NCBI GenBank assembly: GCA_034190875.2 | Contig: CM067354.1 | Span: 68,529,258 to 68,593,257 of the forward strand | Origin: Urechis unicinctus | Lineage: Eukaryota > Annelida > Polychaeta > Xenopneusta > Urechidae | DNA length: 64,000 nucleotides | Reading direction: 5' to 3' | Shown: one piece after another, positions 12,629 to 24,799 of the stretch | Layout of the letters: each line of letters starts with the position of its first letter | How positions within the stretch are numbered: the first letter of the stretch is position 1 | The notes under the pieces: model-generated | Database searches by the model: none | Seen by the model: only the letters and a program-made list of their open reading frames with translations | Told to the model about the DNA's origin: nothing | Program-made: the position numbers and the translations under genes

Positions 12629-15600
12629 ATTGGCTAGCTCTATTTGCGGTGAGGGAAATGCAAATCACAACAGTTACGGACAATTTCGCTGTTATTGAAC
12701 GCCTCATTGGATGATGGGCTGACTATGACTAGAAGGTCATTCAACTGTACATTTACCCCTGGTAAGCTTACAATACCCTCAGCGTAAGCATTACTCATCA
12801 TCAACATTACTAGCCAAACAGGCATTCAATTACGTAGACGTGATTGTGGGATTTATTTTCATTAGCACCCATCTCCACATGTAGCATGTTCGTCTCAACT
12901 TCGTCTACAGTATAATAACTATATGTAGTGAGAAACAATACATAACTCGTATATAATAGTTCTAAATTACTGTCTGAATATCGAGACAATTATTCATACG
13001 TTACCATTAGGTGATTAAAGACATAAAAATTTTTCGAAGATTGTATTTCACTTGCTTTGACACGTTTATAGAACAATGCAGAGTATTATAGACATTCCTA
13101 AACTATGTTTAGCACGTCGTTTAACGACTAATAAAGTGTGAACGATATTCTCAATAACATATAAATTGTTGCTTGGCGTTTCGAGCTGTCACACCTGTCA
13201 TTTTAAAATGCACTATTTATGTCCAGAACGTCTTCGATAATATTATCCAAAATATTGAGAAACATTGGAAAACCGCGATAAATCAATCAAATCCATAATT
13301 TTAGTAATACCTGAATTCTCTTCATAAGCACTGTTTGGTCATCGGGTATCAGTTATTGCTCCGGTCTATACACGGATTTAAAAACATTATGACGTATTTT
13401 CAGATGAACAATTTGTCAGTTTGAGTCAAGAAAGCATAAAACTAGATGCCTGTTGTAACATTATGCACGGACGTATTGGCACCGATGAGTTATGCGTACT
13501 AGCTGGTATGGGCTCCTAAATAAACGCTAGGTTGAGTTGAGGGCCGAACAATGTATTGCTTTACTGGCTGATAAATGGTTGCCCATGGGTTTTAGTTTTT
13601 AGGTCACTTTGATCCTAATAATTGTATATTAACAACCTTACTAGTTGATTCACCAGGACGCAAGGTATGATTTAACTCCACAACTAGAATAAAACAACCA
13701 TTTATAACACATGCCGAATAAACAACGTCTGAAACTGCTTTCTTCTCGCCTGGACTGCTAAAATTCACACGCGTTTATACGGATATACATAAAGATCATG
13801 TTACATATTCAACTAATGATATGTAAAAAAAAGGTTCGGTATTTCATCAGAGTGTGATGCAAACTAAATATGGAAAACACTTGTGATGACAAATTTAACA
13901 TTAATATGGACTTCCAGAGTTCATGGGGCAGAAATACAAATCCTCAATTGTTATGATCAACATACCCAATATGTCCCATTTGTAATGCAAATCATAATAA
14001 TGCGAGCTACAAACCTTCTCTGTTTCACATGACGATCGTCTGTCAATCAATGGAAATTTTAATTTACGGCGGGACTTTTATGTCCCTAGGTGTGCTCATT
14101 TGAGATACGCACGTTGGTATATTGCGTCATACAGTCTGATTGTTAGGGCATAGTTTGATTTTTGTCATGGAAAGAAGATGTATATTCATCAAATTGGATG
14201 AGTGTTACGCGATGCAATAAATCTGTTGACTGTGGGATCGGTGAATTGGGGCGCCATGATTAACGATCATAACATATCAAGGGATAGTGATAATCTCTTT
14301 TCACTGGATCGCGCGTGTGTATTGCTCCAAGTCATTAGTTTGTCATATATATTTGAGCAGTGCAATGTTTTCTTGACATGGGTACGTGTGGAACACAGTG
14401 AGTTGTGCATTGAACGCCCGCTGTTACCAATGTAGCGAATTGCGGCTGGCAAACAAAAGACAAATCTAACACTCGAAACAAAATAATATGCAAAACATAC
14501 TCACATATATGAGCCGGATAGTACATAACGTTTAACACAATTGTACTAGTGTACAGTAACATTTGCCACAGGTTTATAGGATTAACTGAAATACGATATT
14601 GTTTTGTATGATAGGCCTTTCCGATTTCACATTCAAGTACGCAGTCGCATTTAAGAGTTCAACTAGAGCTACACTGGCGCCATGGTCGCTGTAATCCACA
14701 GATTACGTTTGTATTACGTCGCTGATGCAGATCTTGTATATTTCACAACAATGGGTAAGCCAAATATCAAGTAATGGAGCGTATTGAACAAGTTTTTAAT
14801 TGAATGACGAGAGGAGTTTGAATGACAATAAAACTATAACCCTGATTTGCAGCTTCAGTCATCATAATGTTTTAATATATCAATATTAGTATGGTCGGTA
14901 CAATAGCACGGCACGCTACGCTATCGTATCACGTTTAATTCGCGGTGATAATGTTAGCATTGTTGTATGGCGCAACACTGCCAAAAAGAAACACCATATT
15001 CTGAAAGGTGCACGTCGTCAATAAGGCTGAATCAACATGTTTTCTGCTATTACCAAAAGAAAATTATGCATTTGACAAACCATACAATATCCTTTGTTGC
15101 CACAGTCTTCTATGCTGATATCAAACTGTCATGTTTGTAACATAAAATCGCATTGCACGTTAATCAGTTGATCTAATAAACAAAATGATAGTTTGATACG
15201 TAACACGTCTACAAAAAGTAAAACAATCGTTTAAATTATTTATATTATATACCGATTGATATTAATCGCCAATTGGGGAGAATACTGACAATGCAATAAT
15301 CGTTTGATTAATTGCTGGACAGGATCTGCATGTTTGTAATGACCCACGTGCATATATCATGAACAGATGATGTCGACCGAGCCACCAACAAACTGTGCGA
15401 AGCATAGGCACGACAGCAAAACCCTTTTGCCTTCCTAGAACATGGCGCCACCAATGTTGTATACGACAAATGCACAACAAGCGGCATATAATTGTGTCAT
15501 AGTCAAGTGCATGTAAACCCGATGTCCAATATCACGTGATAGCCTACGTCAAACCTATAAGTAGCTCCATCACATATTTGACCAGCATACACAATAGCAT

Positions 15601-18600
15601 GCTAGAATAGCATAGGCCGTCTGCTAATTGTATCTTATCGTGATTATTAATTTAAGCTGCATTTATATTAAGGCTCTATCTTTGCTGATGGATATAGTTA
15701 ATGCAATCATCGACCAATGTGACATGGTTATCAGAAAATCCTACCCTAAAATGCAATGTCCCTATGTACAATGGGCAATACTTCTGAATACTTTTTGTCC
15801 AACACAGCATTTGTTTGGTGCGTTTCCTTATTTATTCGCAAGATAAATCGCTGAACATCAGATGTATAAATGTAAATAGTGTAACAGATTGTTCTGTTGG
15901 CATACTAAGTGTTATAGGAGTTGATTCGTTCAACAGGTAGTGCACACATACATATCAGACAGATATATAATACCATGCATGGATAACGTGATTTTATACA
16001 AAAGCAATAAAAGGGTTTGACATATTGCAATATATTGGACTGTGTTGTCCTACAGCATTGAACATCAAATTAGCAGTACTCTAGAATAACGACATAATCA
16101 GCATCAAATAGCACCAACGGTCATATGGACATTTAGTTGATCCAGAGTTTTATCGATGATTTGATACTCTATCGAGCATTCACAGATGTAAACAGTCATT
16201 TTATTGACAATGGAATTGTGTTTTTACAAACATATTATGTGATACATGCTATATCAATGACGGTGTATGCTTGACAGAGAAGTGCCTTGTGCGCTGGCTT
16301 TTAAAATATGACTTGATTATTCTGTCGAACATTTAAAGATTTTTTAATCTCTCATTTTATATTCAATCGAATCGTATGAGATGAGTTTTTGATCGACATT
16401 GTATCTGCTATGTGCTCTATTTGGGCAGTACATCCATGAAACAGATGATCGTTGTGCTAAGAAGTTTCGTCTAGTATTTGATTTTTATCCTGTCGAACAC
16501 TCAAAGGTTTTATTTGTCCTTTTATTATCAATTGAACCGTATGCAAGGAGTGATTAACTAATATATTACGCACTTAATGCTCTATTTTGAACAGTATATC
16601 CATACAACGGATGTGCTTTGTGCGCTGGCACGTCATATATTATTTTATTATGTGTTTAATGCTAACCCATCAACATATGAGTCGAGGAACACGCGATGTT
16701 TATGCCAATAGAATGCACAATGGAGTATCATGGCCCTTTGCACTTACTTAAGTTTGCAGCCTTTTCCAAAAACTACCCAGAACATCATACGTATCGTGAT
16801 GTCATTGCTGATGTTGTGAAACAAAAATCATATAAAATGCGATGTTTATATCTTGAAGTTAATGGTTATAGAACACGCGGTGAAAGGATCGATTAGACAC
16901 AGCTACGATGCATTTAAGTACAAGACATTATCGTTATGAGAAACGAAGTGCAGTTTGCCCGGAATCACTGTGTCTTCATATTAGCTATGCGCCACCCATA
17001 TAGTTCATTTAATTTGTGCAGCCGTCAGTAACACGTTGGCTACACCCTTGGTTAACGAAATGGACAGTAGTTCAATAACCAGTCACATTACGAAGCATAT
17101 GGGACCAATATGTGTTAGTCCTCCATCAGTCAATTGGAGATGTGAGGGAGGTAGAATATATTGTACTATCTGCTCAAAGACGCATGATCGGGGCTGGATG
17201 ACTATAGTAAGTGCTAGCGACGAGGCTAAATTTAGGAATGCGAATGGTGTTGTATTGTGCTAAGCTGGTGTATTTACATTTTGAGACGGGGCTAGCATAA
17301 AGACAATAGTCAGACGTAGCCGCGTTGGTGGACTGCGTGAGGGATACAGTTATTGTTGCGGCTAAAGCCTATGATATAGCAGATATATTTCTTCCGGAAC
17401 TCGTGTCTGATGCCGTAATATATATCGGATAATTGAGCTGTTCTCTCTTTTCCATTGCTTTTTGTTTCAAATAACATTCTGTTCCAAGGAAATTTGGATT
17501 CAAATAACGTATAGTAAGAAGGAAATTAGGCAGTAGGGCGAATGGTGAATATGGTGGGTGATACAAATTGTATATCGGAGCAAAAATATGTTACAAAGAA
17601 TTGCTATATATTACAGTACTACCTGCAATCACCATCGCAATATATGGATAAGAATATTATAAAGGTCTAATATATTTCCCTCAACGAAAACACATGTATT
17701 CGATTATTCTTTGAGTGCGGAGATCTTTTTGTTCTAATGTGTATTTGTGAGCAACAAATTGCCCAATTTGGTGTTCTAACTAAATAAGCACTAATCATGA
17801 AAACAGATGATATAGATCGCAGTTGGGGGTGTGAGCGGGATGTGAATCCAGTTTTCGGCTTGTTTATTGGCAGCATAGCAGCGAATCTGCTCATTTCCGG
17901 AAAACAAACCACTTTGAGCTCTATCAATCTGTATTGTCATACCACCTCAAATGGCAATCTGTGCTTATAACTATGCTGTTCTCTTTGATGAAGTGTCTAA
18001 AACATTGCTGAACATGCCTGACCGTCCATGTAATTAGCATAAAACATCCATAATAAACAGCCTACATTACTATAAGGCGAGTAGAGTTCTTGTCTAACGG
18101 TGCTGATTATTGCCACAGAGCAAAATGAAATCGTGATGAGATCTACGTGCATACGATAGTGTTCCACTATATATTCTAGCGATGATCTGTATCAATAGAA
18201 TCAATCGCAGAAGTCTAGGATTCGCCTAGTCGTGTTAGCAATTCTAACACTTTTGGCTAATGCGTCATACGATGATGATCGAGTGACTGACATCGTACTA
18301 GTGTAAGCAGTTCTGCGACCGGACATCGATTCGATATTATGAACATTTAGTTTTGAAAAATACTTCGTTAACAACGGCAAAATTGTGTCGATAAGTAAAC
18401 GAACAAAATTTGCCGTTTGTAGATAGTTGGTGTATAATCAAAGTAATAATTGTTTTTCAAATGTCATTTTCTCAATCGATTATTGAAATCTGTATTAGCC
18501 ACCTTATATATATTGTGTGGTGTTATGGAATTCACACTTTACGGCGGTAGCTCATTTGTCGTGAATCTTAAACATGCAAAAAACGCCTTGATGACACATC

Positions 18601-19060
18601 TATGACCATACACGTTCCATTCCTGACTGGTTTCAAAATTTTGCACCATTTCTGGAAAATTTGGTAAGAGGATTATTGTTTGCGACATGGATTACAAAGT
18701 AAAGTATCCCTTTCTTGTGAGCTATTCCGGTGCATATTCTGCCTTGATTCCGCAATTCAACTCGATTGCCGAATATATGTATAACCAAGGAATAGACACC
18801 AACGCTTGAGACATTAAGAGGATGAATTACCGCGGTTATTGCGTTGACACCGAACGCCTTAATCTGGTTATAAAACGAAGGTCCCAAATAGCAATTCGTA
18901 AAATAAAATATAGAATGCCGTAAGGCCCCTTGGTGCAAATATCAGGTATCTAGCAGAGCAAAGAGAATGTTTGTATTCATAATATATTCGACTCTGAACA
19001 TCGTAAATACATGTTCATATACCATTTACGCCTATACACGTAGGGGCAAACTTTGCACAT
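12629..19060 (-). repeat. Large inverted repeat, arm 1 (family A copy, minus orientation)
   Basis: The reverse complement of 27370-32382 is found here in the same order. 12629-13313 matches 32382-31710, 14127-14700 matches 31690-31090, 14880-15640 matches 30970-30170, 15640-15900 matches 30170-29950, 16020-16640 matches 29830-29170, 17340-17930 matches 28800 and neighbours, and 18170-19060 matches 28620-27590. Most of the arm is roughly 85-90% identical by eye. 15262-15760 is nearly identical. The short ORFs at 15262-15480 (minus) and 30345-30563 (plus) translate identically only because the DNA is the same; no family is recognised. Confidence 0.85.
13314..14126 (-). repeat. 813-bp segment present only in arm 1 of the inverted repeat
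   Basis: Arm 2 reads straight through (ACCTG then TCATACAG, near 31700), while arm 1 has 813 extra bases at that exact point. Part of the extra DNA (13950-14060) is the reverse complement of 8975-9090 (family B), which favours an insertion of a family B element over a deletion in arm 2. No clear terminal inverted repeat or target duplication is visible at the two junctions. Confidence 0.6.
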
Positions 19061-19475
19061 AAGTCGACCTCATTTGCTGTTTAACTTGCCTCCATTGCTA
19101 CTGCCGCGGGAACAGCAATCCGTCAATATTAAATTTTTGTATGCGTGCAATGTTTCACATATGTAGTAATGCTGACCCGCTTGCATAAGTTATTTCCGCC
19201 AAATCACTTTAATATGACACTTTAATGTCAAGCTGCGCTGAGTTCTGTATTTGCTAAAACGGCATTGAAACATTATAGTGTAATGGAAGCAGAATACGCA
19301 ACGATGTTCTGCCTTTGAAGCGTTTTTTTCCGGTGTTGATGAACGCTCGACGGAATCCATTTATTAACCTTTGCGAAAATCCTGTTCGCATCATAGGCAG
19401 TTCCAACGTTAGTTTTACGAAGGGGATCGTACTTGACTCAAAACTACAGCACATTTGATTTCACTGACTTATTAA

Positions 19476-19506
19476 ATTCGTTTGATACCACTGGTATCAA
19501 ACGAAT
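19476..19506. repeat. Perfect 14-bp hairpin, 3-base loop
   Basis: ATTCGTTTGATACC, then ACT, then its exact reverse complement GGTATCAAACGAAT. It lies at the end of the (TA)n-bearing element. The copy at 33268-33319 has an even longer, slightly imperfect palindrome. Confidence 0.9.
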
Positions 19507-19791
19507 GTCGTCTAGTAATTTAAGTGCCTATAACTATGCCATGACTTTATTGATACGATTGGTGCAATGCTGTTTTCGGTCCAGGTGCCCTTGTCCCCAA
19601 ACAATCATCAAAGACAATGTGCAATGAGGCATCATGGCAAATTGCTCGCCAGCGGACAGAGAGCTTCTCTGTCAAAGATCAAGGGCAGAGGCACGAGCTA
19701 GCCCTCCTAGCGTGACAAAGGTTTTCTTCAAAGGCCAAAATTATACGAAAGTACACATTGAATGTACTAGAATATAATTTCTTTTTCTGAA

Positions 19792-20055
<264 letters not shown>

Positions 20056-20339
20056 TATACATATATTCGGACATTTGACTATGTATTGGTTCATGTATCG
20101 CGCTCTCTCGGACTGTTTGGGCGGATTACGCCCTGAAATGCAGCACCGCATTCACGAAATAGTGGCAAAGATGTAGGCTTTGAATGAATATGGACATGAG
20201 GGCAGGTTTGCGTCATAAAGTACGGTCGAGTTCGTTATTTCAGCATACCGATTATCCGATGTCGTTATCTTCATTCCAGTATTGCCTTTTTTATAACGAA
20301 ATGTAGTGCCACTGCCTGAAATTATTCATTTATAATGTA

Positions 20340-21454
20340 AATCATTGAATACAGAAGTCATTAAAGAGGGCACAGCTCGTTTATCCGATACATAGCCCGG
20401 CGTCAGACACAAGTTCCTGGAAATGATACAGCATAGACTTTAGCCTGCATCCCCCCGCAGTCCCCCATAGGTACTATGTCGGTAATTGTCTTTACGCTAA
20501 CACAGAATCTTATTACACATACACCGGTTTTAACATATATACCAGTATTCGCTTTCCTGATGGTAGCGTGATCGCTAGCGCTTACTCCAGTTGCCAAGTC
20601 TGATCATGTGGAAGGCCATTGAACAGATTATCAAGTATATTGTACCTCCCTTACATCTCCAATTGACCGTAGAAGGAATCACACATGTGCTGTAGACGTA
20701 TCTATTGGTCTCACATGCTTCGTAAAATAGCTGGTTATAGAACTATGGCCCGTTTTGTTACACTTACGAAGACGTCAACGTGGCATTGATGACTACATAA
20801 ATTACAAGAACCATATGGGTTCCGCAAGTGCTGCCCAAATATAGCTATTAGCACATAATATGTCAATAAAAACTCATACAATTCGACTGACAATCAAATG
20901 ACTGTTTAACCCATTGAATGCTCTATAGTGTAATTAAATCATAGTTTAAACGCCAGCGCTCAATGCACATCTGTTTCAAGCATATACCTTCGAACAAGTA
21001 GCATGTATCACATATTATGTTACTAGCAACCACTATTTCATACGATTCGATTGATAATAACATGCCTGATTAAACCAGTGAATACTTGATAGAGTAATCA
21101 AGTCATCGTTATAAAAGGCCAGTGTTCAGTGCACATCTGTTTGAAGGATAAACGGTTCAAAATACCATAGCAATCAATTGATGAAAACGTCCGTGTTGAA
21201 TCAATAGAGAAAGTTGACTGATTCGTTTGACTCTGTACCAACCGAATGACCATATGATCGTTGATGCTATTTCATCATGCTAGCTGAAGATTTTGTCTTT
21301 ATTCCGGGGTACTGCTAATTTGATGTTCTATGCTCTAGGGCAACAGAGCCCAGTATACTGCCATCACTGCAATACGTCAAAACCTGTTTGATATGTGTAC
21401 ACTACCTGTTCAACGTATTAACTCCTACAACTCTTAGTATGCTAACAGAACAAT
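20340..21454 (+). repeat. Interspersed repeat family A, copy 3b (interrupted by LTR element, resumes at 25035)
   Basis: 20352-20450 matches 10851-10950, 20615-20780 matches 6140-6310 and 28990-29150, 20860-21190 carries the internal tandem repeats, and 21190-21440 matches 29600-29910. The copy breaks at 21454 and continues at 25035-25230, which matches 29945-30130 (shared GGACAAAAAGTAT and AAAGGA/AACA segments). The 3.6 kb between is the later insertion. Confidence 0.8.
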
Positions 21455-21554
21455 TGTTGTATGCTTCTGACCGTTTATTCAAATAATTATGTAACATGTA
21501 TTGGATGTCAGCCCAAGTATATTCGTGGTTGACAGTGATTGGTCAGCCAGTTAA

Positions 21555-21574
21555 AGGTCAACTACAAAGATTTT
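21555..21574 (+). repeat. Left terminal inverted repeat of the nested transposon
   Basis: AGGTCAACTACAAAGATTTT. It is preceded by the target duplication TTAA (21551-21554). Confidence 0.9.
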
Positions 21575-21730
21575 TTTTATTCCATTTTTCCAAAGTTCTA
21601 TGTTTTAAAAGGGTATCGTGACCAAAATAAGGTAACTGCGCGCTTTTTTTCTTTAAGAAAAATGATTTTTAAATGTATATTTCCCACGTCGAATCTGACA
21701 AGATTGGTAAAATTCGTGAATTTCCGTACA

Positions 21731-21742
21731 GTGACGTCATTC
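21731..21742 (+). promoter_or_regulatory. Subterminal CRE-type motif upstream of the THAP gene
   Basis: GTGACGTCATTC contains the full palindrome TGACGTCA, the CREB/ATF consensus. It lies about 107 bp before the THAP start codon (21849) and 176 bp inside the left end. The same 12 bases occur in opposite orientation near the other end. It could be a promoter element or a transposase-binding subterminal repeat. Confidence 0.6.
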
Positions 21743-21848
21743 AGGTTGTTTGCGAATATTCATCGCCATCTTTAGCCTTCCCGGTTGGTTGACAGCGTGT
21801 GACTAATTCGTCTTTCTTCATGGTCTGGTGCGTTTCTTGGTGTGGATT

Positions 21849-23063
21849 ATGCCTTATTGTTGTGCGTTTGGTTGTCGGAACAATGAGAAGTCAGGCGTGA
21901 TTTTTTTTTGTTTCTAAAAGACATATCCGCCGCATATGGGTGTCGAAAGTCAAGCGTAACCCTGGAGTCCTGCCCTTATAGTTATACGACAGTTCTATGT
22001 TCTGATCATTTCGAGAAAAGTGCTTATGAGACTGACCCAGAGCTGCTCAAAAGTCTAGGATTTCGTAAGAAACCTAGGCTCCGAAATGGTATTGGCAGCT
22101 GAGCAGATAGATAAATCAAGTGACAGTGGTGAATCACAGACTGAGGTGTCACATTCAAGTACTGCCGACCTAGGCTAGGCGAAGAAACTTCGCCTCTCAG
22201 CGTCCGCGCTGTTTGCTACACCAGGGGCGAGTGCCTTGCCGTCTGCCGACCATGAAGCTTGCTCTCACTTGTCATTAGGGGTGAAGGCAAATGTTTTGGT
22301 GAGTGTCACAAGGCAACTGCATTATTATATATGATGAAATTGGCAGGGATAACTTCTGTAGTATGTATCCATGTGTCTTTTCAGAGTCAATTTGTAAACA
22401 TTTACATCCTTAAAGGCTATGATGAATGAAATTGTAGCATACTTATTGTATTGATACCATAGATGGCTGACAAGTCTCTACAGACACAGAGTTCTATCTT
22501 TCCTGGCATAAAGAAATATTCAAGAGGTACCCAAGTTGGCCCATCTCACCAAAAGTGTCACCAGGGGCACCCAATATGAGCCCCAGGAGGAATCTGTTGG
22601 ACTGGTGGACAGCGATGATGAGATGGAAACTGACCCTGACTATGACTTCACTGACAAAGTGATGATGCTGAGATGGAAACTGATGATGACATGGCGTTTG
22701 AAGAACTGTTAGGTAAATATTGTTTTGTTTGTAGTGTAATCACAGGGTTTTATTTGATGGAAGAAAAATTTAGCTCACAGAATGCTTATGTACAGTGGTG
22801 TTGATCTGGAGGATGGCCCTAGTCAGAATCAAAGATACTGGGGGAGTTTTGCTTGTTTTGAACAAATCGGCGTGAATGGACACCGTAAGATGTGGGATTG
22901 CCAACTTTTTACAGGAGCTATGCCCGCAGGGTATTTGTTTATGGCTTCAGGGATTTTTGTTAGTGGCAGTAGTGCTATTAGAACACTGAACATGTTCAGG
23001 TATGGGAAAATCCCAAGCCTGTCAAGTACCAATTTCTTTTGGTGTGAACATGCATTAATCTAA
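21849..23063 (+). pseudogene. THAP-domain transposase, 5' part, frameshifted
   Basis: The start codon at 21849 opens MPYCCAFGCRNNEKSGV, the first zinc cysteines of a THAP domain. A nine-T tract near 21901 and a further shift place the middle (IRRIW) in a second frame and the closing CSDHF zinc motif (21908-22102) in a third, so the domain is spread over three frames. An acidic segment (DDEMETDPDYDFTD) lies near 22610-22720, also shifted. The 22782-23063 segment (KMWDCQLFTGAMPAGYLFMA, then SGSSAIRTLNMF) resembles the region that follows the THAP domain in many transposon-derived THAP proteins. Nothing like a DDE catalytic core follows it. THAP assignment is strong. Exon borders are not resolved, and GT..AG introns may separate the blocks. 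Confidence 0.75.
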
Positions 23064-23352
23064 AATGAGACACATGTTATTTTGACATTTATTACCAAAA
23101 CCTGAATAAGTTTCATTTGCACAAACATTGTTACCCAATTAAAAATTGGCATATAATATAACTTACTTATTATATGACTATCATAAAATATGAATATCAT
23201 TGATTTGCTTCAGACTATGTACATCAGGTGCTTGATCTAAGGCAAAAATATCCAAGCTACAGACTTGCTGAGGTCCTTGCAGATGACAGGACTGTCCCAC
23301 CACCTATTGCCTCCCAGTACGAGAAACCTGAAAAGGATCTTCTCGTAGGTGC

Positions 23353-24491
23353 TCACAGGTGTCGATAACCTGTATATTTGCCGCCCGGGTCAGGGAAGGA
23401 TTTTCTAACAGCTGTTACCACACAGGCTGCCAGCACTTTCCTGTTTCTTTTGCCCAGTCTGTGCCATATCCAGAGTGTAAACTGGCAGTAAGCTAGATAC
23501 CTGAATAATCTGAGGCAATATGTCATTTAGTTGTCTATGGTTTTAAAATAAGTTGTATAGCTAAAAAAACAATTGTCATTTGTCAACCATTCCCTCACTT
23601 CATAATTTTATTGTAAGCACTGCCTCTGGAGTTCATGTAACTGGCATTATTTATTCTTGCCTATGTAAAATATATTGTAGTTCATCAATATGAACACTGA
23701 ATATTTTACACAGTGGAATTAATGTTCCCTTTGTAATAAATATGATTGTTCAACCTCAAACCATCCTTTTGGGTAGCAATAATGGCTAACTTACTCATTG
23801 TAGAGACCTCATCTCCAACAGGTCTGTCCATTTGAATAGATTCAAATTTGGACACTTCCAGCACATTTTTATTCATGCAGCTAGCCAGGAATCTGGGATG
23901 CTTGGTGATGCATGTCCATTCCTCCGTTAGAGCCATCACTCTCTCCAAACTTCTGTGGCTGTGTCCATTGGGATGCAGTAATGACATCTACACCTAAGTT
24001 AGAGAAATAATTAAAGAGTCATTGTAAATTTATATTTGTGGTACAATGAATGAATATAAAAGGAAAATACTTTATAAACTGCATGCAAACATCTGTCCAC
24101 AATATTCAATGTGCTCAGGGTACAATGACAAAGCTACATTCACTAGCCAAGTACTATTTGTTGTAGTAGTTAGGTCTGTCAACATACCATCCTCTACTTA
24201 CAGAATGTGTAAATTTATTGGGTAAATGAAACTAACGATTATTTTTTACCAGTTAATATAGTTCAATAAAGCTTGGGAAGTGTATTCTAAAACTTACCAT
24301 TCAACGAAATCTTTTGTTGATTCTTCATCCGAAGCGGAACCTTGAATTAGACTTCGAGCTCCCGGTGTCATTTCGTAGTGTGACTTGGATTTTTCAACTT
24401 CCGTCCGTATTGGCCCAAATAAATAGTCATGGACATGATTTGCCCCAATGTTATGCTATGGGGACTCGTAAACTTCATCAGAAGACGACAT
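23353..24491 (-). pseudogene. P2X7 intracellular (ballast) domain-like protein, three exons, decayed
   Basis: Minus strand. Exon 1 (24491-24298) starts MSSSDEVYESP, has an in-frame TAG, then carries HDYLFGPIRTEVEK (the Y-x-F-x-P motif typical of this family) and an acidic stretch. It ends at a GTAAGT donor. Exon 2 starts at 23993 after an AG; the joined phase gives W followed by CRCHYCIPMDT, the cysteine motif of the family, which confirms the splice. A frameshift follows, then WTCITKHPRFLASCMNK, then a GTAAGT donor at 23794. Exon 3 (about 23505-23353) encodes RYLAYCQFTLWIWHRLGKRN and VTAVRKSFPDP, the conserved C-terminal part. In P2X7 this fold binds zinc and guanine nucleotides. The stop and frameshift make this copy non-functional. 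The exon 2 to 3 junction is not phase-checked. Confidence 0.8.
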
Positions 24492-24582
24492 GGTTTGTCA
24501 AAACGGTGTAATTTTAAAATCCAAACAATCGTTTTTTGCTTCGCTCGCTCGCAGTCAAATTCTCTTGGAGGCAGCGCAGCAG

Positions 24583-24594
24583 GAATGACGTCAC
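24583..24594 (-). promoter_or_regulatory. Subterminal CRE-type motif upstream of the P2X7-ballast-like gene
   Basis: On the minus strand it reads GTGACGTCATTC, identical to 21731-21742. It lies about 92 bp before the start codon at 24491 and 205 bp inside the right end, in a locally CpG-rich stretch. Confidence 0.6.
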
Positions 24595-24779
24595 GCAACG
24601 TGAACCTAGCGGCCAACTGAGGCAAAATGGCATCGAGAAGATGGCTTCGTATTTTCTTCCGAATGAAACCTTATCGGTGGATTTTTAGTACTTATGCATG
24701 CCGTTGCAATGAATAATGGGTCCCCGTTGGTTCATGAGTTATTAATCTTCAATTTGAAACACATTATAAAGAAATGATG

Positions 24780-24799
24780 AAAATCGTTGTAGTTGACCT
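24780..24799 (-). repeat. Right terminal inverted repeat of the nested transposon
   Basis: Read on the minus strand it is AGGTCAACTACAACGATTTT, one mismatch from the left end. It is followed by TTAA (24800-24803). Confidence 0.9.

Larger units (their letters stand above)
21555..24799 (+). mobile_element. Kolobok-like TTAA DNA transposon with THAP transposase and P2X7-ballast-like gene
   Basis: 3245 bp, inserted in the solo LTR. TTAA stands on both sides (21551-21554 and 24800-24803). The termini are inverted repeats beginning AGGTCAACTACAA: 13 bp perfect, then one mismatch, then GATTTT. The related LTR at 11026-11050 shows the uninterrupted site with a single TTAA. The left half encodes a THAP-domain protein on the plus strand; the right half encodes a P2X7 cytoplasmic-domain-like protein on the minus strand, so the genes converge. 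TTAA targets combined with THAP transposases are characteristic of the Kolobok superfamily; piggyBac shares TTAA but has different ends and no THAP domain. A TA target with AAGGTC ends is an alternative reading of the same junction. Both genes are broken and no DDE core is seen, so the copy is dead. Confidence 0.8.

Noticed and set aside
14202-14562. Overlapping ORFs matched in the other arm (31291-31666)
   Set aside because: Both strands are open, frames are not preserved between the arms and no domain is visible.
15262-15480. 72-codon ORF identical in translation to 30345-30563
   Set aside because: Identity comes from a nearly identical DNA island in the inverted repeat that also covers non-coding sequence. 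No synonymous-change pattern and no recognisable domain.
21555-24799. Classifying the nested transposon as piggyBac or a P element
   Set aside because: piggyBac shares TTAA but lacks THAP proteins and has different termini. P elements have THAP domains but make 8-bp duplications, not TTAA.
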